Below, piece after piece: positions 14,972-25,600 of a stretch of 39,324 nucleotides of DNA. The notes under the pieces were generated by a model. That model did not search any database and was not told the DNA's origin. It was given only the letters and a program-made list of their open reading frames with translations. This stretch comes from an uncultured Alphaproteobacteria bacterium. Its GTDB lineage: Bacteria; Pseudomonadota; Alphaproteobacteria; RF32; CAG-239. The translations under genes were made by a program, and so were the position numbers. Every line of letters begins with the position of its first letter. The first letter of the stretch is position 1. The stretch spans positions 1 through 39,324 of the forward strand of contig CAKQMD010000014.1 of the NCBI GenBank assembly GCA_934254925.1, read 5' to 3'.

Positions 14972-16312
14972 CTATTGAAATTTCGAAATTTCAGCCACCA
15001 GCTGCCTGCTCAGACGTTGAACAAGATCCGCATCTTTACCGCCGACCCAGATTCTGATCAACGGTTCCGTCCCCGAAACGCGCACCACGACCCGTCCCTG
15101 CCCTTCAATGGCTTTTTTGCTCTCCTCAATCAAACGGATGACTTTCGGATCCTCCATCGCCCGTTTAATCTGTTCGTGAGAAGCAAAGCGCGGATTAACA
15201 AAAACAAAAGGATCAAAATCAAACAAAGGAAACAGCTCGCTCATTTTCTTACCGCTCTCCGACAAGCCTTTGCAAATCATCAGAGACACCACCAAGGCAT
15301 CGCCGGTTTTAGAATAATCAGCCACAACCATATGCCCGGACTCTTCGCCGCCGACACTGCCGCCGACTTCCTGCATCTTGGAAATCACATGGCGCTCGCC
15401 GACCTTGGTGCTGTAATACGCCACCCCCAGAGAACGAATATAGGTTTCCAGAGCCGTATTGGACAAGACGGTCGAAACGACGGGACGCCCGTTTAACCGT
15501 CCCTTTTCCTGCAGATATTTTGCCAAATAGGCAATCACCTGTTCGGCATTGACCTTCTCGCCCTTCTCATTGACCACGATAATGCGGTCACCGTCGCCGT
15601 CGGCAGCAATGCCGATATCGGCCTGCCGTGCCTTGACCGCCTCACACAAAGCCTCAACATGTTGGGAACCGCAATCCCGGTTAATGTTATAACCGTCCGG
15701 ATGATCGGCAATGGCGGTCACCTCGGCTCCCAAATGCCGGTAAACTTCCGGCATAATGTCTGAAAAACAGCCGTTAGCACAATCCAAAACCACCTTTAAA
15801 CCTTTGAGCGGCTGCGTTCCACTTAAAACCTTTCCGATCAGGGCAAGATATTTGTCTTTCCCGTCTTTCGCCTCATAAACCCGACCGACGCTTTTGCCTT
15901 CGGCAAACACTCCTTCGGCAACAAGCTCCTCTAAGCGGGACGTCACTTCGTCAGAAAACTTGTCACCGGCCGCATTAATCAGTTTAATGCCGTTGTCCTG
16001 ATAAGGATTATGCGAAGCCGTAATCATCACCGCCATATCCGCCTGCAGCTCAGAAACAACCATTGTTACCGCCGGCGTCGGCAAAACCCCGAGTTTGACC
16101 ACGTCAATGCCCTGGGCGGTAAAACCGGCCGTCAAAGCCGCTTCCAGCATATCGCCGGAAACACGGGTATCTTTGGCAATCGCCACTTTTTTATGCTTTT
16201 GACAAAGCAGATCTGCACAAGCCTTGGCCAGGTTTAACGCAAAATCGGCCGTCAGCGGATAAACGTTTGCCACACCGCGAACACCGTCGGTTCCGAATAG
16301 TTTTTTTGCCAT
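14972..16312 (-). CDS. glmM: Phosphoglucosamine mutase
   Basis: 446 aa from the ATG at 16312 (MAKKLFGTDGVRGVANVYPL). GlmM converts glucosamine-6-phosphate to glucosamine-1-phosphate for UDP-GlcNAc, the precursor of peptidoglycan and lipid A. The phosphoserine loop is MITASHNPYQDNGIK (about residue 101), the metal loop DGDGDR, the sugar loop GGEESGH, and the phosphate-binding loop RVSGTEPLIRIW. Upstream in-frame codons to 16378 show no ribosome site. It lies downstream of ftsH, a common pairing, but an ftsH terminator and a candidate own promoter separate them. Confidence 0.97.
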   Translation of the reverse strand: MAKKLFGTDGVRGVANVYPLTADFALNLAKACADLLCQKHKKVAIAKDTRVSGDMLEAALTAGFTAQGIDVVKLGVLPTPAVTMVVSELQADMAVMITASHNPYQDNGIKLINAAGDKFSDEVTSRLEELVAEGVFAEGKSVGRVYEAKDGKDKYLALIGKVLSGTQPLKGLKVVLDCANGCFSDIMPEVYRHLGAEVTAIADHPDGYNINRDCGSQHVEALCEAVKARQADIGIAADGDGDRIIVVNEKGEKVNAEQVIAYLAKYLQEKGRLNGRPVVSTVLSNTALETYIRSLGVAYYSTKVGERHVISKMQEVGGSVGGEESGHMVVADYSKTGDALVVSLMICKGLSESGKKMSELFPLFDFDPFVFVNPRFASHEQIKRAMEDPKVIRLIEESKKAIEGQGRVVVRVSGTEPLIRIWVGGKDADLVQRLSRQLVAEISKFQ

Positions 16313-16346
16313 AATGCCATCCTTTGTTTTAGTCAAATTTTTCTTT

Positions 16347-16374
16347 AGTTTAGAAGACTGACGCCAAAAGGCAA
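16347..16374 (-). promoter_or_regulatory. Candidate promoter of glmM
   Basis: Minus strand: -35 TTGCCT (16369-16374), 16-base spacer, -10 TAAACT (16347-16352), 35 bases before the glmM ATG. Confidence 0.45.
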
Positions 16375-16426
16375 ACAAAAAGAACAGATATCCGCCTCAA
16401 CAGATGTAAACAAATATTACATAAAA

Positions 16427-16456
16427 AAACACCCCCGTCAGAAACGGGAGTGTTTG
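16427..16456 (-). terminator. Rho-independent terminator after ftsH
   Basis: On the minus strand, AAACACTCCCGT pairs with ACGGGGGTGTTT (one wobble) around a 5-base loop, followed by a T-run. It starts 8 bases past the ftsH stop. Confidence 0.9.
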
Positions 16457-16463
16457 AACGGCT

Positions 16464-18329
16464 CTAAACCTCGGGAACAGAAGCCTTGGTTCTTTTGTCC
16501 TCGGCAACCGGAGATTCATCCGTCCGATCAAGCTTTTCGCCGGCCAAAACCTGTTTGATTTCATCTCCGGTCAGCGTTTCATACTCAATCAAAGCCTGAG
16601 CCAAAAGCTCCCATTCCTTTTTTTTCTCCTGCAGCAAAGCCACCGCCTTGTCATGTCCTTCCGTCACCAGACGCTTAATCTCCGCATCGACAAGCTTGGC
16701 GGTTTCTTCGCTCATGTTCTGATTCTTGGTGACTGACTTTCCGAGAAAAACTTCTCCCGAATTTTCGGCATAAAGCACCGGTCCGAGAAGATCGCTCATT
16801 CCCCATTCCGTTACCATGGAACGCGCCAGATTCGTCGCTGCAGCAATATCCGAAGACGCGCCGCTCGTCACTTTATCATGGCCGAACTTCAGTTCCTCGG
16901 CCGCCCGACCGCCCATGGTAATGACCAAACGGGACAACATCTTTGCTCGAGAATAAGAATATTGGTCTTTCTCCGGCAATTGCTGCACCATACCCAAGGC
17001 ACGCCCTCGCGGAATAATCGTCGCCTTGTGAATAGGATCCGTCTCTTCCACAAACAAGGAACAAATGGCATGCCCTGCTTCGTGATAAGCCGTCAGCCTC
17101 TTTTCGCCTTCGTCCATTGCCATGGACTTGCGTTCATTACCCATCAGCACCTTATCTTTGGCTTCGTCAAAATCTTTTGACGTTACTTTGCGCTTGTTTT
17201 TGCGCGCCGCAAGCAACGCCGCCTCATTGACCAAATTCGCCAAATCTGCACCGGAAAAACCCGGCGTCCCCCTAGCCACCACCGACAAATTGACATCCTT
17301 GGCCAGCGGTACTTTTTTAACATGCACTTTCAAAATCTCTTCCCGGCCCTTTTTATCCGGATTGTTCACCACCACCTGGCGGTCAAAACGTCCGGGACGC
17401 AGCAAAGCGGGATCCAAAACGTCCGGGCGGTTGGTCGCGGCAATCAGAATTACGTTCTCATTATCGTCAAAACCGTCCATTTCCACCAGCAGCTGATTCA
17501 GCGTTTGCTCGCGTTCATCGTTGCCGCCGCCGAGGCCGGCACCGCGATGACGCCCCACCGCGTCAATTTCGTCAATAAACAACAAACAGGGAGAACTTTT
17601 CTTGGCTTGAGCGAACATATCCCTCACGCGGGAAGCGCCGACGCCAACAAACATTTCCACAAAGTCAGATCCCGAAATTGAGAAAAACGGCACATTGGCT
17701 TCCCCGGCCACAGCTTTGGCCAACAAAGTCTTGCCTGTTCCCGGAGGGCCGACCAGCAACACACCCTTGGGAATTTTTCCGCCCAATCGCTGAAACTTTT
17801 CCGGATCTTTCAAAAAGTCTATGACTTCTTCCAACTCCTGCTTGGATTCGTCCACGCCGGCCACATCGGCAAAGGTCACTTTTTTGGTATTTTCAATCAA
17901 CCGCGCCCGCGATTTCCCAAAACTCAAAGCCCTGTTATTGCCCGAGCTGGCCTGACGCATAAAGAAAATCCATACCGCGATCAGCAAGATCATCGGGAAC
18001 CATGAAATCACGACGCCCCAAAACGTATTGCCGGACGTATCTTCCGGCTTGGCCATCACCCGAACGCCGTTGGCGCGCAAATTTTCCACCATGGACGGAT
18101 CATAAGGTGAATAGCTGTAAAATTTGCTGCCGTCCGTCAGCGTGCCGGTAATCTCCGGTCCGGCAATCACCACATCGGTCACAGACTTGTTTTCAACCTT
18201 GTCCATAAAGTCGGAAAAAGCCAAATCCTGCAAGCCCGCTTTTTGCGTTTTTGCTGTAAAGACATTCAAAATCGAAGACAGCAGCACAATGGCCAACAAC
18301 CAAATAATAAGATTTCTTCCTCCGCGCAT
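16464..18329 (-). CDS. ftsH: ATP-dependent zinc metalloprotease FtsH
   Basis: 621 aa. It is a membrane-anchored AAA+ protease that degrades misfolded membrane proteins and regulatory targets such as LpxC. Two membrane helices lie at about 7-25 and 104-123 with a periplasmic domain between. The AAA domain has Walker A GPPGTGKT (194-201), Walker B LLFIDEIDAVGR, and second-region-of-homology arginines (ATNRPDVLDPALLRPGRFDR). The zinc site is HEAGH (about residue 416), with a third ligand in the downstream helix. The C-terminal tail ends acidic and basic (VAEDKRTKASVPEV). It has its own promoter and terminator. Confidence 0.97.
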   Translation of the reverse strand: MRGGRNLIIWLLAIVLLSSILNVFTAKTQKAGLQDLAFSDFMDKVENKSVTDVVIAGPEITGTLTDGSKFYSYSPYDPSMVENLRANGVRVMAKPEDTSGNTFWGVVISWFPMILLIAVWIFFMRQASSGNNRALSFGKSRARLIENTKKVTFADVAGVDESKQELEEVIDFLKDPEKFQRLGGKIPKGVLLVGPPGTGKTLLAKAVAGEANVPFFSISGSDFVEMFVGVGASRVRDMFAQAKKSSPCLLFIDEIDAVGRHRGAGLGGGNDEREQTLNQLLVEMDGFDDNENVILIAATNRPDVLDPALLRPGRFDRQVVVNNPDKKGREEILKVHVKKVPLAKDVNLSVVARGTPGFSGADLANLVNEAALLAARKNKRKVTSKDFDEAKDKVLMGNERKSMAMDEGEKRLTAYHEAGHAICSLFVEETDPIHKATIIPRGRALGMVQQLPEKDQYSYSRAKMLSRLVITMGGRAAEELKFGHDKVTSGASSDIAAATNLARSMVTEWGMSDLLGPVLYAENSGEVFLGKSVTKNQNMSEETAKLVDAEIKRLVTEGHDKAVALLQEKKKEWELLAQALIEYETLTGDEIKQVLAGEKLDRTDESPVAEDKRTKASVPEV

Positions 18330-18365
18330 AATCCACCCTTAATTCAAAAATTGTACCTGAATTTA

Positions 18366-18394
18366 TATATAGGGTTTATTTATCCAATAATCAA
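18366..18394 (-). promoter_or_regulatory. Promoter of ftsH
   Basis: Minus strand: -35 TTGATT (18389-18394), 17-base spacer, -10 TATATA (18366-18371), about 37 bases before the ftsH start. Confidence 0.55.
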
Positions 18395-18443
18395 ATACAA
18401 TCTCCGCTCATCACCATAAAAAGATAAATTGCGCCTTCAAACA

Positions 18444-18477
18444 CAAAAAAAACCTCCGCATGTTGCGGAGGTTTTTT
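18444..18477 (-). terminator. Rho-independent terminator of the rpoBC operon
   Basis: Stem CCTCCGC/GCGGAGG with a short loop and T-run on the minus strand, 15 bases after the rpoC stop. Confidence 0.93.
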
Positions 18478-18492
18478 CACTTGCTTTCCGAA

Positions 18493-21400
18493 TTATTCGG
18501 CAGGTGTTTCCTGAGCTTCCGACGCAGGAGCGGCCAAAGCTTGCTGTTCGGCTGCAGCCTCCTCTTTGAGGGTCAGGATCTCCTTGTCGTTCTGAGCTGC
18601 CACTTTCTTCAGGGCTCTGAGCACCGTGCCGGTACCGGCCGGAATCAGACGGCCGACGATCACATTCTCCTTCAGACCCGACAAATGGTCGACCTTTCCG
18701 GCAACTGCCGCTTCGGTCAGAACGCGGGTCGTTTCCTGGAAGGAAGCTGCCGAGATGAACGACTTGGTCTGCAACGAAGCCTTGGTAATACCGAGCAAAA
18801 TCGGATCGGCTTCTGCCGGCGTACCGTTCTCGGCAATAATCTTGGCGTTTTCGGCTTCAAACTCATCGCGGTCAACTTGTTCTCCGATCAGGAAGGTCGT
18901 GTCGCCGGGAGCGGTAACTTCGACTTTTCTGAGCATTTGCGAAACAATGACTTCAATGTGCTTGTCGTTGATCTTCACGCCCTGCAGACGGTAAACGTCT
19001 TGAACTTCCTTCACCAGATATTCCGCCAGTTTCTCAACCCCGAGAACACGCAAAATATCATGAGGAGCCGGCGTTCCTTCAACCAGCATGTCGCCTTTTT
19101 TGACCACATCGCCGTCTTGAACCACCAGATGACGTCCTTTCGGGATCAGATATTCCATAGCCTCGCCCTTCTTCGGCACCACGGTAATCCGTTGTTTGGC
19201 CTTATAATCTTTGCCAAACTCGACAATACCGTCGATATCCGAAATAATGGCGGGATCCTTCGGACGGCGGGCCTCAAACAACTCGGCCACGCGCGGCAGA
19301 CCACCGGTAATATCTTTGGTCTTGGAGCTCTCGCGCGGAATTCTTGCCAAGACGTCACCAACCTGAACTTCCTGACCGTTGTCAACCGACAAAATCGCGT
19401 CTGCCGACATATAATAACGGACTTCCTTGCCATTATCACCGTTCACCGGCTTTCCTTTGGCATCTTTGAGCACGATACTCGGCTTCAAACCAGCGGAAGC
19501 GGAAGAAGAACGCCAATCAATCACCACTTTGGAGACGATACCGGTCGTCTCATCGGTTGTTTCTTTAACCGAAACATTATTGATCAAGTCAACCAATTCC
19601 ACCTTACCGGCTTTCTCGGTAATGACCGGAATGGTAAACGGATCCCACTCGGCAATCTTTTGGCCTTTTTTCACCTTAGCGCCTTCAGCAACCAAAACTC
19701 TGGTACCGTAAGGAACATGGTGGCGGGATTTTTCGCGTCCTTTATCATCCACGATTACCAAATCGCAGTTGCGGGACAACACAATGCCGTGGCCGTCGGA
19801 ATTGGTAACCATATGCTTGTTTTCGATATTCAAAATACCGGCAAAAGGCACCTCAACCGAAGCCTGTTCGGCAGATTTTGACGCCGCACCGCCGATGTGG
19901 AAAGTTCTCATCGTCAGCTGGGTACCCGGTTCACCGATGGACTGGGCGGCAATCACGCCGACAGCCTCGCCGATGTTGACCGGCGTTCCGCGTGCCAGGT
20001 CACGACCGTAACAAGCCGCGCAAACGCCGTCTTTGGTTTCGCAGGTCAGAACCGAACGGATCTTCACTTGTTCGACACCAGCCTTCTCCACGACTTCGAC
20101 GTCGTTTTCATCAATGAGCTTGCCCTTGGCCACCAACAACTCGCCGGTTTCCGGGTGAATGATATCTTCTTGAATCGTTCTTCCCAAGATTCTTTCACCG
20201 ATCGAGACAATTACGTTACCGCCGTCTACAACCGGACGGACGATGATGCCGCGTTCGGTGCCGCAGTTGGTTTCCGTAATCACCACGTCTTGAGCCACGT
20301 CAACCAAACGACGGGTCAAATAACCGGAATTGGCGGTCTTCAATGCCGTATCGGCCAAACCTTTACGGGCACCGTGGGTAGAATTGAAGTATTCCAACAC
20401 CGTCAAACCTTCTTTAAAGTTCGAGATAATCGGCTGTTCAATAATTTCGCCGCTCGGTTTGGCCATCAAACCGCGCATACCGGCCAGCTGACGCATTTGG
20501 GCGGCAGAACCGCGGGCACCGGAGTGAGCCATCATGTAAACGGAATTGATGTAGCCGTTTTCGGTCTTTGAAATGTTTTTCATCATTTCGTCAGCGATTT
20601 TATCGGTACAGGCAGCCCAAATATCAACCACTTTGTTGTATTTCTCGCCTTTGGTGATCAAACCGTTCTGATACTGCTGTTCAAATTCCTTGACCTGCTT
20701 CTCGGTTTCTTCGATCAGCCCTTGCTTGGTATCCGGAACAATAAGGTCATCCTTACCGAACGAGATACCGGCCTTGCAGGCATTGGTAAAGCCGAGAGTC
20801 ATGATCTTGTCGACAAACAGCACTGTTTCTTTCTGACCGCAGTGACGATAAACCGTATCAATAATTTCGCCGATTTCCTTTTTCTTCACCAAACGATTGA
20901 CCAAAGAGAACGGCACGTTCTTATGCTTGGGCAAAATCTGCGAAACCATAATCCGGCCCGGAGTGGTTTCGATCACGCCGTATTTAATCTCGCCGTCATC
21001 GGCCACATATTCCATCCGGCATTTGATTTTGGCATGCAAATCGACCTGTTTTTCAAACAAAGCCATCTCGATTTCGTCAAAGTCGGCAAAGACCATACCT
21101 TCGCCTTTCAGCCCATCGGCTTCATAGGTCAGGTAATAGATACCCAACACCATATCCTGCGACGGAACGATAATCGGCTTACCGGAGGCCGGTGACAAGA
21201 TGTTGTTGGTAGACATCATCAACACGCGGGCTTCAAGTTGCGCTTCAATTGACAACGGCACGTGAACGGCCATTTGGTCACCGTCGAAGTCGGCGTTGAA
21301 AGCCGTACAAACCAACGGATGCAGATGAATGGCTTTACCTTCAACCAAAACCGGTTCAAAAGCCTGAATACCCAAACGGTGCAAAGTCGGCGCACGGTTC

Positions 21401-22671
21401 AACAGAACAGGATGCTCGCGGATAACCTCTTCCAGAATATCCCAGACTTCCGGACGTTCTTTTTCCACCATTCTCTTAGCGGCCTTGATCGTAGTGGCAT
21501 GACCGTAAAGCTCGAGTTTGGCATAAACGAACGGCTTAAACAGTTCAAGCGCCATCTTCTTGGGAAGACCGCATTGATGCAGCTTCAACTCCGGACCGAC
21601 GGTAATAACCGAACGCCCTGAATAGTCGACGCGCTTGCCGAGCAGGTTCTGACGGAAACGTCCCTGTTTTCCTTTCAGCATGTCGGACAAAGACTTCAGC
21701 GGACGTTTATTGGTACCGGTAATGGCGCGGGCGCGACGACCGTTGTCAAACAGAGCGTCAACGGATTCCTGCAGCATTCTCTTTTCGTTGCGGATAATGA
21801 TTTCCGGCGCATGCAATTCCATCAGTCTCTTCAGACGGTTGTTGCGGTTGATCACCCGACGGTAAAGATCATTCAGATCAGACGTTGCAAAACGACCGCC
21901 GTCCAACGGCACCAACGGACGCAACTCAGGCGGAATCACCGGCAAAACGTCGAGAATCATCCATTCCGGCTTGGTGTTGGAATTGATGAAAGATTCGATA
22001 ATCTTCAAACGTTTTACCAATTTTTTGCGTTTGGCCTCCGAAGCGTTATCTTTCAACTCCTCGCGAATGGCTGTTCTTTCCGCTTCCAGATCAATCGAAG
22101 CCAGAATTTCCTTCAAAGCCTCGGCACCGATACCGGCCCGGAAAGAATCTTCGCCGTATTCGTCCACTGCTTCCTGATACTGTTCTTCCGTCAAAAGCTC
22201 ATTGACTGACAGCGGAGTCAACCCCGGCTCAATCACAATGTAGCTTTCAAAATACAAAACGCGTTCCAAAGCCTTCATCGGAATATCGGTAAGAAGGGCA
22301 ATGCGGCTCGGCAGAGACTTCAGGAACCAAATATGCGCCACCGGCGCTGCCAGTTCAATATGCCCCATGCGTTCGCGACGAACTTTGGAAAGCGTCACTT
22401 CCACGCCGCACTTCTCACAGACCACGCCGCGATACTTCATGCGTTTATATTTGCCGCACAAGCACTCGTAATCCTTGACCGGACCGAAAATCCGGGCGCA
22501 GAACAAACCGTCTCTTTCCGGTTTGAACGTCCGATAGTTGATCGTTTCGGGCTTTTTGACTTCGCCGTACGACCAGGAACGAATTTGTTCAGGCGATGCA
22601 ATCGAGATCTTGATTTCGTCAAAGGACTCGCCTGCAACCTGTTGTCCAAAATATTTCATTATATCATTCAT
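18493..22671 (-). CDS. rpoC: RNA polymerase beta' subunit
   Basis: 1392 aa, the normal proteobacterial length. The N-terminal zinc site uses C70, C72, C85 and C88 (CLCGKYKRMKYRGVVCEKCG). The catalytic magnesium loop is NADFDGDQMA. The second zinc cluster lies in SVLTCETKDGVCAACYGRD. The bridge-helix/trigger-loop region (EPGTQLTMRTFHIGGAAS) is intact. The C-terminus ends in an alanine/glutamate-rich tail. GAGGAG lies 10 bases before the ATG. It is 20 bases downstream of rpoB. Confidence 0.99.
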   Translation of the reverse strand: MNDIMKYFGQQVAGESFDEIKISIASPEQIRSWSYGEVKKPETINYRTFKPERDGLFCARIFGPVKDYECLCGKYKRMKYRGVVCEKCGVEVTLSKVRRERMGHIELAAPVAHIWFLKSLPSRIALLTDIPMKALERVLYFESYIVIEPGLTPLSVNELLTEEQYQEAVDEYGEDSFRAGIGAEALKEILASIDLEAERTAIREELKDNASEAKRKKLVKRLKIIESFINSNTKPEWMILDVLPVIPPELRPLVPLDGGRFATSDLNDLYRRVINRNNRLKRLMELHAPEIIIRNEKRMLQESVDALFDNGRRARAITGTNKRPLKSLSDMLKGKQGRFRQNLLGKRVDYSGRSVITVGPELKLHQCGLPKKMALELFKPFVYAKLELYGHATTIKAAKRMVEKERPEVWDILEEVIREHPVLLNRAPTLHRLGIQAFEPVLVEGKAIHLHPLVCTAFNADFDGDQMAVHVPLSIEAQLEARVLMMSTNNILSPASGKPIIVPSQDMVLGIYYLTYEADGLKGEGMVFADFDEIEMALFEKQVDLHAKIKCRMEYVADDGEIKYGVIETTPGRIMVSQILPKHKNVPFSLVNRLVKKKEIGEIIDTVYRHCGQKETVLFVDKIMTLGFTNACKAGISFGKDDLIVPDTKQGLIEETEKQVKEFEQQYQNGLITKGEKYNKVVDIWAACTDKIADEMMKNISKTENGYINSVYMMAHSGARGSAAQMRQLAGMRGLMAKPSGEIIEQPIISNFKEGLTVLEYFNSTHGARKGLADTALKTANSGYLTRRLVDVAQDVVITETNCGTERGIIVRPVVDGGNVIVSIGERILGRTIQEDIIHPETGELLVAKGKLIDENDVEVVEKAGVEQVKIRSVLTCETKDGVCAACYGRDLARGTPVNIGEAVGVIAAQSIGEPGTQLTMRTFHIGGAASKSAEQASVEVPFAGILNIENKHMVTNSDGHGIVLSRNCDLVIVDDKGREKSRHHVPYGTRVLVAEGAKVKKGQKIAEWDPFTIPVITEKAGKVELVDLINNVSVKETTDETTGIVSKVVIDWRSSSASAGLKPSIVLKDAKGKPVNGDNGKEVRYYMSADAILSVDNGQEVQVGDVLARIPRESSKTKDITGGLPRVAELFEARRPKDPAIISDIDGIVEFGKDYKAKQRITVVPKKGEAMEYLIPKGRHLVVQDGDVVKKGDMLVEGTPAPHDILRVLGVEKLAEYLVKEVQDVYRLQGVKINDKHIEVIVSQMLRKVEVTAPGDTTFLIGEQVDRDEFEAENAKIIAENGTPAEADPILLGITKASLQTKSFISAASFQETTRVLTEAAVAGKVDHLSGLKENVIVGRLIPAGTGTVLRALKKVAAQNDKEILTLKEEAAAEQQALAAPASEAQETPAE

Positions 22672-22691
22672 ATTTGTATAACTCCTCTGCC

Positions 22692-25600
22692 TTAAACTTC
22701 TTCGTTCAACAGTTCAACGTTCAAACACAGCGACTTGATTTCCTTCACCAACACGTTGAAGGATTCCGGAATACCGGCTTCAAATCCGTCATCGCCGCGG
22801 ACAATTGACTCATAAACCTTGGTACGGCCGTTAACATCGTCGGATTTAACGGTAAGCATTTCCTGCAAAGTATAGGCAGCACCGTAAGCCTGCAGGGCCC
22901 ACACTTCCATTTCACCGAAGCGTTGTCCGCCGAACTGAGCCTTACCGCCCAGAGGCTGTTGAGTAACCAGAGAGTAAGGTCCGACCGAACGAGCATGCAT
23001 TTTTTCGTCAACGATATGATGCAGCTTGATCATGTAGATAATACCGACAGTCACCTTGCGATCAAACTTCTCGCCGGTACGACCATCATACAGGTCAATC
23101 TGTCCCGAAGTCGGCAAACCAGCTTTGGTCAACATCATGTTGATGTCTTCGCCGCTGGCGCCGTCAAAAACCGGAGTTGCCATCGGCACGCCGTTTTTAA
23201 GGTTAGAAACCATTTCAAGTTTCTCGGCATCGCTCATGCCGGCGATATCCTCTTTATACTGTTTCTCGCCATAAATGCTCTTCAGTTCTTTGTTAAGGTC
23301 TTCAATGGTCTTTTCGCCTCTCTTATAGGCCTCCGTCATCTCATTGAGTTGACGGCCCAATTCTTTGGCTGCCCAACCGAGGTGCGTTTCCAAAATCTGC
23401 CCCACGTTCATACGAGAAGGCACACCCAACGGATTCAACACAATATCGACCGGCGTACCGTCTTCGGTATAAGGCATATCCTCAAGCTTCAAAACGCGGG
23501 AAATCGTACCTTTGTTACCGTGACGGCCGGCAATCTTGTCACCGGATTGAATCTTTCTCTTGGTAGCAATGAAAACTTTGACCATCTTCAAAACGCCCGG
23601 CAGCAAATCGTCGCCGCGCTGAACTTTTTCGACCTTGTTTTCAAAATGTTTCTGAACTTTGTCAATACGGGCGTCATAAGCGGCCAGCAATTCTTCCACC
23701 CGAGCCATAACTTCCTCGTCCTTCACCACGATCTTGCGCCATTGCGAAGACGGCAGTTCGGCAAAGGTAGCCTCGGTCACGGTTGAGTTTTTGGCCACGC
23801 CTTTCGGCGCATCGACAACCTTATGTCCCATCAGCATAGACTTCAAACGAGTTTCAAAACTCTTGCGCACGATGGCAATTTCATCATCGCGGTCTTTGGC
23901 CAGTTGAGAAATCTCTTCCTGTTCGATTGACAAGGCACGCTCATCTTTTTCCACGCCGCGGCGGGAGAAAACGTGAACGTCAACCACAATGCCTTCAATA
24001 CCCGGCTGAACACGCAGTGACGTGTCGCGAACGTCGGAAGCCTTCTCGCCGAAGATGGCACGCAGCAGTTTTTCTTCCGGCGTCACCGGCGATTCGCCTT
24101 TCGGCGTCACCTTGCCGACCAGAATATCGCCGGCTTTCACCTCGGCGCCGATATAAACGATTCCGGCCTCGTCAAGGTTACGCAGTGCTTCCTCGCCGAC
24201 ATTGGGAATATCACGAGTAATCTCTTCCTGTCCGAGTTTGGTATCACGGGCCATGACTTCAAATTCTTCAATATGCAAAGAAGTAAAGACATCATCGCGC
24301 GAAATTCTTTCAGACAGCAAAATCGCGTCTTCATAGTTCAAACCGTTCCACGGCATAAACGCCACCAACACATTGCGGCCGAGAGCCAGCTCACCCATAT
24401 CCGTGCAGGGACCGTCAGCCATAATGTCACCGGCCTTCACTTCATCACCGACTTTAACCAAAGGAACTTGGTTAATGCAGGTATTCTGGTTGGAACGGCG
24501 GAACTTCTGCAGCTTGTAAATTTCCACGCCGACATCCTTGGCCGATTCGTCATGCGAACGCACCACGATGCGGTTGGCATCAACCGAGTCGACAATACCG
24601 TCGTACTTGGCCACCACCGTCGCACCGGAATCTTTTGCCACCGCGGCTTCCACACCGGTACCGACCAGCGGAGCCTCAGATCTCAACAAAGGTACGCCCT
24701 GACGCTGCATGTTCGCACCCATCAAAGCGCGGTTCGCGTCATCGTTTTCCAGGAACGGGATCAAAGCGGCAGCCACCGACACCAACTGTTTCGGCGACAC
24801 GTCGATAAAGTCGATCTCTTCCGGATGAGCAAATTCAAACTCGCCGGCCTTGCGGCAGGCAATCAGGTCTTCTTGGAAATGCCCGTCGGGTTTCACCGCG
24901 GCATTGGCTTCCGCAATCTTGAACTTGCCTTCTTCGTCCGCCGACAGATAAACCACTTCCGAGGTTACCTTGCCGTTAACCACTTTACGGTACGGACATT
25001 CGATAAAGCCGTATTTGTTGATGCGGGCATAAGTCGACAACGAGTTGATCAAACCGATGTTCGGACCTTCAGGCGTTTCAATCGGACAGATACGTCCGTA
25101 ATGGGTCGGATGCACGTCACGGACTTCAAAGCCGGCACGGTCACGAGACAAGCCGCCCGGTCCCAAGGCCGACAAACGACGCTTGTGCGTAATTTCCGAC
25201 AACGGGTTGTTTTGATCCATAAACTGCGACAACTGCGAAGATCCGAAGAACTCGCGAATCACCGAAGCGATCGGCTTGGCATTGACCAAATCCTGCGGTT
25301 TGACGTTGTTCAGATTTTCCGAGCTCATTCTTTCGCGAATGGCTCTTTCCATTCTGAGCAAGCCCATACGGTATTGGTTTTCCATCAATTCGCCGACGGA
25401 ACGCACCCGACGGTTGCCCAAGTGGTCAATATCGTCGACTTCACCTTTGCCGTCGCGTAGCTCGACCAGTCTTTTTACAATACGCAAAATATCGTCTTTC
25501 CGCAACACGCGATAATCATCCGGCGCTTCGTCAAACGAAATGTCCAAAGCCACGTTCATTTTCACGCGGCCCACCGAAGACAGATCATAACGCTCATTGT

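Noticed and set aside
18460..19881. 473-aa plus-strand open frame opposite rpoC
   Set aside because: It is antisense to a certain gene, lacks a ribosome site and has no recognisable domain; such frames arise from codon bias. The same applies to the long frames at 24273-25460, 6053-7477 and 214-1290.
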